The notes under the pieces were generated by a model. The model was not told the origin of the DNA and did not search any database. It saw nothing but the letters and a program-made list of their open reading frames with translations. From DATELY01 sp035276085 (lineage in GTDB: Bacteria > Pseudomonadota > Gammaproteobacteria > Steroidobacterales > Steroidobacteraceae), in the NCBI GenBank assembly GCA_035276085.1, contig DATELY010000178.1, positions 1 through 14,392 on the forward strand: a stretch of 14,392 nt of DNA, read 5' to 3'. Within the stretch, counting starts at the first letter, position 1; the number at the start of each line of letters is the position of its first letter. A program made the position numbers and the translations under genes. Of the stretch, positions 11,750-14,392 are shown piece after piece.

Positions 11750-14257
11750 ATGACCGCCCCTCGCTTCGCCCCTGACCTGCCGATCGCAACTGCGTTGCCC
11801 GAGCTGCTCGCAGCGCTCGAGCGGCAGTCGAATGTCGTTCTACAAGCACCGCCGGGTGCCGGCAAATCGACGTTGGTGCCCCTTGCCCTGCTGGACGCAC
11901 CCTGGCTCGGACAGCGCAAGATCCTGATGTTGGAGCCACGGCGGCTCGCGGCGCGCGCGATCGCCACACGCATGGCGGAGCTGCTCGGCGAACGGGTGGG
12001 CGCCCGCGTGGGCTATCGCACTCGCCTGGAAACGCGCGTGAGCCCGGCAACGCGTATCGAGGTCATCACGGAAGGGATTCTGACGCGCATGCTGCAGCAG
12101 AATCCCGCCATCGAAGACATCGCCGTGGTGATCTTCGATGAATTCCACGAGCGCAACCTGCAAGCGGATATCGGACTGGCACTGTGCCTGGACAGCCAAG
12201 GCGTGCTGCGCACCGACTTACGACTACTCGTGATGTCGGCGACGATTGCCACGGCCGGCGTCGCCGCGCTGATGCACGATGCTGCCATCGTCAGCTCGCA
12301 AGGACGGATGTTTACGGTCGACGTGCGCCACGCTGCGCGCGGCGTGCGCGACTTGCGCGATCTGCCTGCGCTCGCGAGCTCCACCGTGCAGGAGGCGCTG
12401 ACCACGCAAGCAGGCGACGTACTCGTATTCCTTCCCGGTCAAGGCGAGATTCGCCGCACTTTGTCGCTGCTCGAAGCACGCACGTTGCCGCAGAACACGT
12501 CCGTGTTGCCGCTGTACGGCGAGCTCGACGTCAAGGCGCAGGATCGCGCGTTGCAGCCAGCCGCGCCAGGCAGGCGCAAGGTCGTACTGGCCACGAATAT
12601 TGCGGAGACCAGTCTCACGATCGAAGGCGTGCGCGTGGTGGTCGACAGCGGTTGGGAACGACGCATGCGCTTCGAGCCGGCGACTGCGATGAACCGGCTG
12701 GAAGCAGTTCGCATCTCCCGAGCATCCGCAGACCAACGCGCGGGACGAGCCGGGCGCCTCGCAGCCGGCGTGTGCTATCGACTCTGGTCACAGTCGGAGC
12801 ACGCATCGTTGCTGGCGCAATCTCCGGCTGAGATTCAAGAAGTGGATCTCGCGCCGCTGGCTCTCGAGCTTGCGCTGTGGGGTGTGCGCGATCCGCAGCA
12901 GCTGCGGTGGCTGGACAGCCCACCCACCGCGGCTTTTGCCCAAGCGCGGGATCTCTTGTGCGAACTGCAAGCCATCGATGCCGCTGGTGCGATCACCGAT
13001 CATGGTCGTACGGTCGCGCAACTCGGATTGCACCCGCGCCTCGCCCACATGGTGTTGCGGGGCGGCGCTCACGCGAGTGAGATCGCGGCCGTCCTGCAAG
13101 AGCGCGACATCATCCGCACGGAGACGCCGGATGCCGATGTGGACCTGCGCACGCGGATCGATGCGCTACGTTCATCGGGAAGCGTGCCGCACGCACGTGT
13201 GGATGAGGGTGCGCGTCAACGTGTCTTGCGGTCAGCCCAGCAGATTCGTTCCCGCCTTCAGTTCAAACCTGCGGCCGCCGCGAGCGACGCGGACGTTGGC
13301 GCCGCGTTGGCTCATGCGTATCCGGACCGGATCGCTCGACGACGCGACGAATCCGGGCGTTTTCTTCTCGCGAACGGGCGCGGCGCCTACATCGCTCAGC
13401 CACAGACGTTGTCCGAAGCGGAGTTCCTCGTCGTTGCCGGGCTCGATCTGCAAGGGCGTGAAGCGCGCATTCGCCTTGCCGCGCCGATCGATCTCCAGAC
13501 ATTGCTCCAGGCCTTGCCGGAGCATGTCAGCGCACGCGAATCCATCGAATGGGATTCGCGACAGCGATCCGTGCTCGCACGACACGAGCGCTGGTTCGGC
13601 GCCATTCTCATCGAGGAACGACGCCTCGAGCGGCCGGATGCGGCACGCGTGTTGGCAGCCATGCTCGCCGGCATACGTGAACTCGGCATCGCTGTATTGC
13701 CGTGGACGAAGGAGGCGACGCGCCTGCGCGAACGCATTGCCTTTGCACATCGCACCGAGCCGGAAGCAGACTGGCCCGACGTCGGCGATGCGGCGCTGAC
13801 CGCGGAGCTCGAGGACTGGCTTGCGCCTTGGCTCGATGGCATCACTCGCGCGGATCATCTGGCACGCCTGGATCTGGACGCGATCCTGCGCGCGCGGCTG
13901 CCGTACGATCGTCAGCGCCGTCTCGATGGCTTCGCGCCGACGCATCTGACCGTGCCGAGCGGCTCGCACATCCCGATCGACTATGCGGGTGAGCGTCCCG
14001 TCGTAGCCGTCCGCCTGCAGGAGGTGTTCGGCCTGCAGCGCACGCCCACGGTCGCTGACGGCCGGGTTCCATTGACCCTGCACCTGCTCTCGCCCGCGCA
14101 TCGGCCGGTGCAAGTGACGCAGGATCTCGCGAGTTTCTGGGCTCAGGGCTATGCGGACGTCAAACGGGAACTGAAAGGCCGCTACCCTCGTCACTATTGG
14201 CCCGACGATCCGCTGAGCGCCACAGCAACCGCCCGCGCAAAGCCGCGGGGGCAATGA
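11750..14257 (+). CDS. hrpB: ATP-dependent helicase HrpB (DEAH/RHA family)
   Basis: This 835-residue protein, near the length of E. coli HrpB, shows the superfamily 2 motifs in order. They are Walker A APPGAGKST (residues 33-41), motif Ia EPRRLAARA (62-70), DEFHER (130-135), SAT (163-165), the motif V region ATNIAETSLTIEGV (281-294) and QRAGRAGR (329-336). A winged-helix/ratchet region follows (LAPLALELALWGV), then a long HrpB-specific C-terminal part with HERWFGAILIEERRL and, near the end, LTVPSGSHIPIDYAGERPVV. HrpB is a widespread RNA-helicase-like ATPase whose bacterial role is poorly defined. It is not related to the type III secretion HrpB regulator. I chose ATG 11750, giving the usual MTAPRFAPDLPIATALPELL start, over an in-frame TTG at 11681 that adds 23 atypical residues. 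No clear ribosome binding site is present at either. Confidence 0.94.
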   Translation: MTAPRFAPDLPIATALPELLAALERQSNVVLQAPPGAGKSTLVPLALLDAPWLGQRKILMLEPRRLAARAIATRMAELLGERVGARVGYRTRLETRVSPATRIEVITEGILTRMLQQNPAIEDIAVVIFDEFHERNLQADIGLALCLDSQGVLRTDLRLLVMSATIATAGVAALMHDAAIVSSQGRMFTVDVRHAARGVRDLRDLPALASSTVQEALTTQAGDVLVFLPGQGEIRRTLSLLEARTLPQNTSVLPLYGELDVKAQDRALQPAAPGRRKVVLATNIAETSLTIEGVRVVVDSGWERRMRFEPATAMNRLEAVRISRASADQRAGRAGRLAAGVCYRLWSQSEHASLLAQSPAEIQEVDLAPLALELALWGVRDPQQLRWLDSPPTAAFAQARDLLCELQAIDAAGAITDHGRTVAQLGLHPRLAHMVLRGGAHASEIAAVLQERDIIRTETPDADVDLRTRIDALRSSGSVPHARVDEGARQRVLRSAQQIRSRLQFKPAAAASDADVGAALAHAYPDRIARRRDESGRFLLANGRGAYIAQPQTLSEAEFLVVAGLDLQGREARIRLAAPIDLQTLLQALPEHVSARESIEWDSRQRSVLARHERWFGAILIEERRLERPDAARVLAAMLAGIRELGIAVLPWTKEATRLRERIAFAHRTEPEADWPDVGDAALTAELEDWLAPWLDGITRADHLARLDLDAILRARLPYDRQRRLDGFAPTHLTVPSGSHIPIDYAGERPVVAVRLQEVFGLQRTPTVADGRVPLTLHLLSPAHRPVQVTQDLASFWAQGYADVKRELKGRYPRHYWPDDPLSATATARAKPRGQ

Positions 14258-14270
14258 CGATTGCGCGCGG
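14243..14270 (+). terminator. Bulged hairpin over the hrpB stop codon
   Basis: CCGCG (14243-14247) pairs with CGCGG (14266-14270), and GCAAT (14251-14255) with ATTGC (14260-14264), leaving a GACG loop and small bulges. It contains the hrpB TGA (14255-14257). No T run follows. The location suggests 3'-end protection or weak termination. Confidence 0.3.
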
Positions 14271-14368
14271 CCATACCTGCACGACAGCTTGGCCAATAGC
14301 GGTCCAGAGCGGCAGAATCCCGACCACCTCGTGGAGAGCACAAGTACGTGGAGGCGGCTTGAGAGTTG

Positions 14369-14392
14369 CCCCCACCCCAACCCTCCCCCGCT
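14369..14392. repeat. Start of a C-rich intergenic repeat, cut by the right edge
   Basis: The last bases are CCCCCACCCCAACCC followed by TCCCCCGCT. This resembles the left arm of the CCCTCACCCCAACCCTC-type palindromic repeats common between genes in many GC-rich proteobacteria. Only one arm is inside the window, so the palindrome cannot be confirmed. The rest of 14258-14368 shows no gene I can support. Confidence 0.35.

Noticed and set aside
13232..14380. 382-codon open frame on the minus strand opposite the hrpB 3' end
   Set aside because: It has Arg/Gln-rich low-quality composition, no motifs and almost complete overlap with hrpB.
14254..14392. Plus-strand open frame overlapping the hrpB stop as ATGA, open to the window edge
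   Set aside because: The ATGA overlap is suggestive, but the translation is Thr/Arg/Pro-rich and runs into the C-rich repeat. It does not look like a gene.

Overview
The window is dense, GC-rich bacterial chromosome with ordinary housekeeping genes. It suggests a gammaproteobacterium near the Xanthomonadales / Nevskiales / Steroidobacterales. The reasons are RraA, a TesB-type thioesterase, HrpB, an NdvB-like GH17-GT2 glucan synthase, a class I cyclic-di-GMP riboswitch, and a C-rich intergenic motif at the right edge. The lineage is inferred from gene content only. I see no insertion sequence, phage gene, CRISPR array, tRNA or rRNA.

Left part (1-1600): a conserved-looking small protein runs off the left edge on the minus strand. 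It diverges from two short plus-strand genes of unknown function (332-631 and 868-1209). After a hairpin that follows the second gene comes a sigma70-like promoter (1298-1327), then a class I c-di-GMP (GEMM-I) aptamer starting about seven bases past the -10 box, then about 180 nt of structured leader.

Middle part (1599-7462): the riboswitch leads into a 607-residue protein with two SPOR-like modules separated by a long Ala/Pro/Lys linker and no visible membrane anchor. Next is rraA, which keeps the D-X20-R-D motif of the HMG/CHA aldolases. It meets, tail to tail with two bases between, a minus-strand outer-membrane beta-barrel gene. Divergent from the barrel gene is an 873-residue membrane protein joining a GH17 glucanase-like domain to a processive GT2 glycosyltransferase, resembling the cyclic beta-glucan synthase NdvB.

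Right part (7463-14392): a LuxR-type response regulator and a hybrid histidine kinase form a two-gene operon behind a 271-base leader region carrying two adjacent palindromes. They are followed by an RsuA/RluB-type rRNA pseudouridine synthase whose last codons consist of a 7-bp tandem repeat, a minus-strand acyl-CoA thioesterase II (tesB), and the divergent ATP-dependent helicase hrpB.

The possible biological theme is envelope and surface biology: c-di-GMP sensing by RNA, a SPOR-like protein, an outer-membrane barrel and a glucan synthase lie side by side. They are not one operon, so a joint role is inference. The most interesting element is the riboswitch-controlled, apparently cytoplasmic double-SPOR-like protein.
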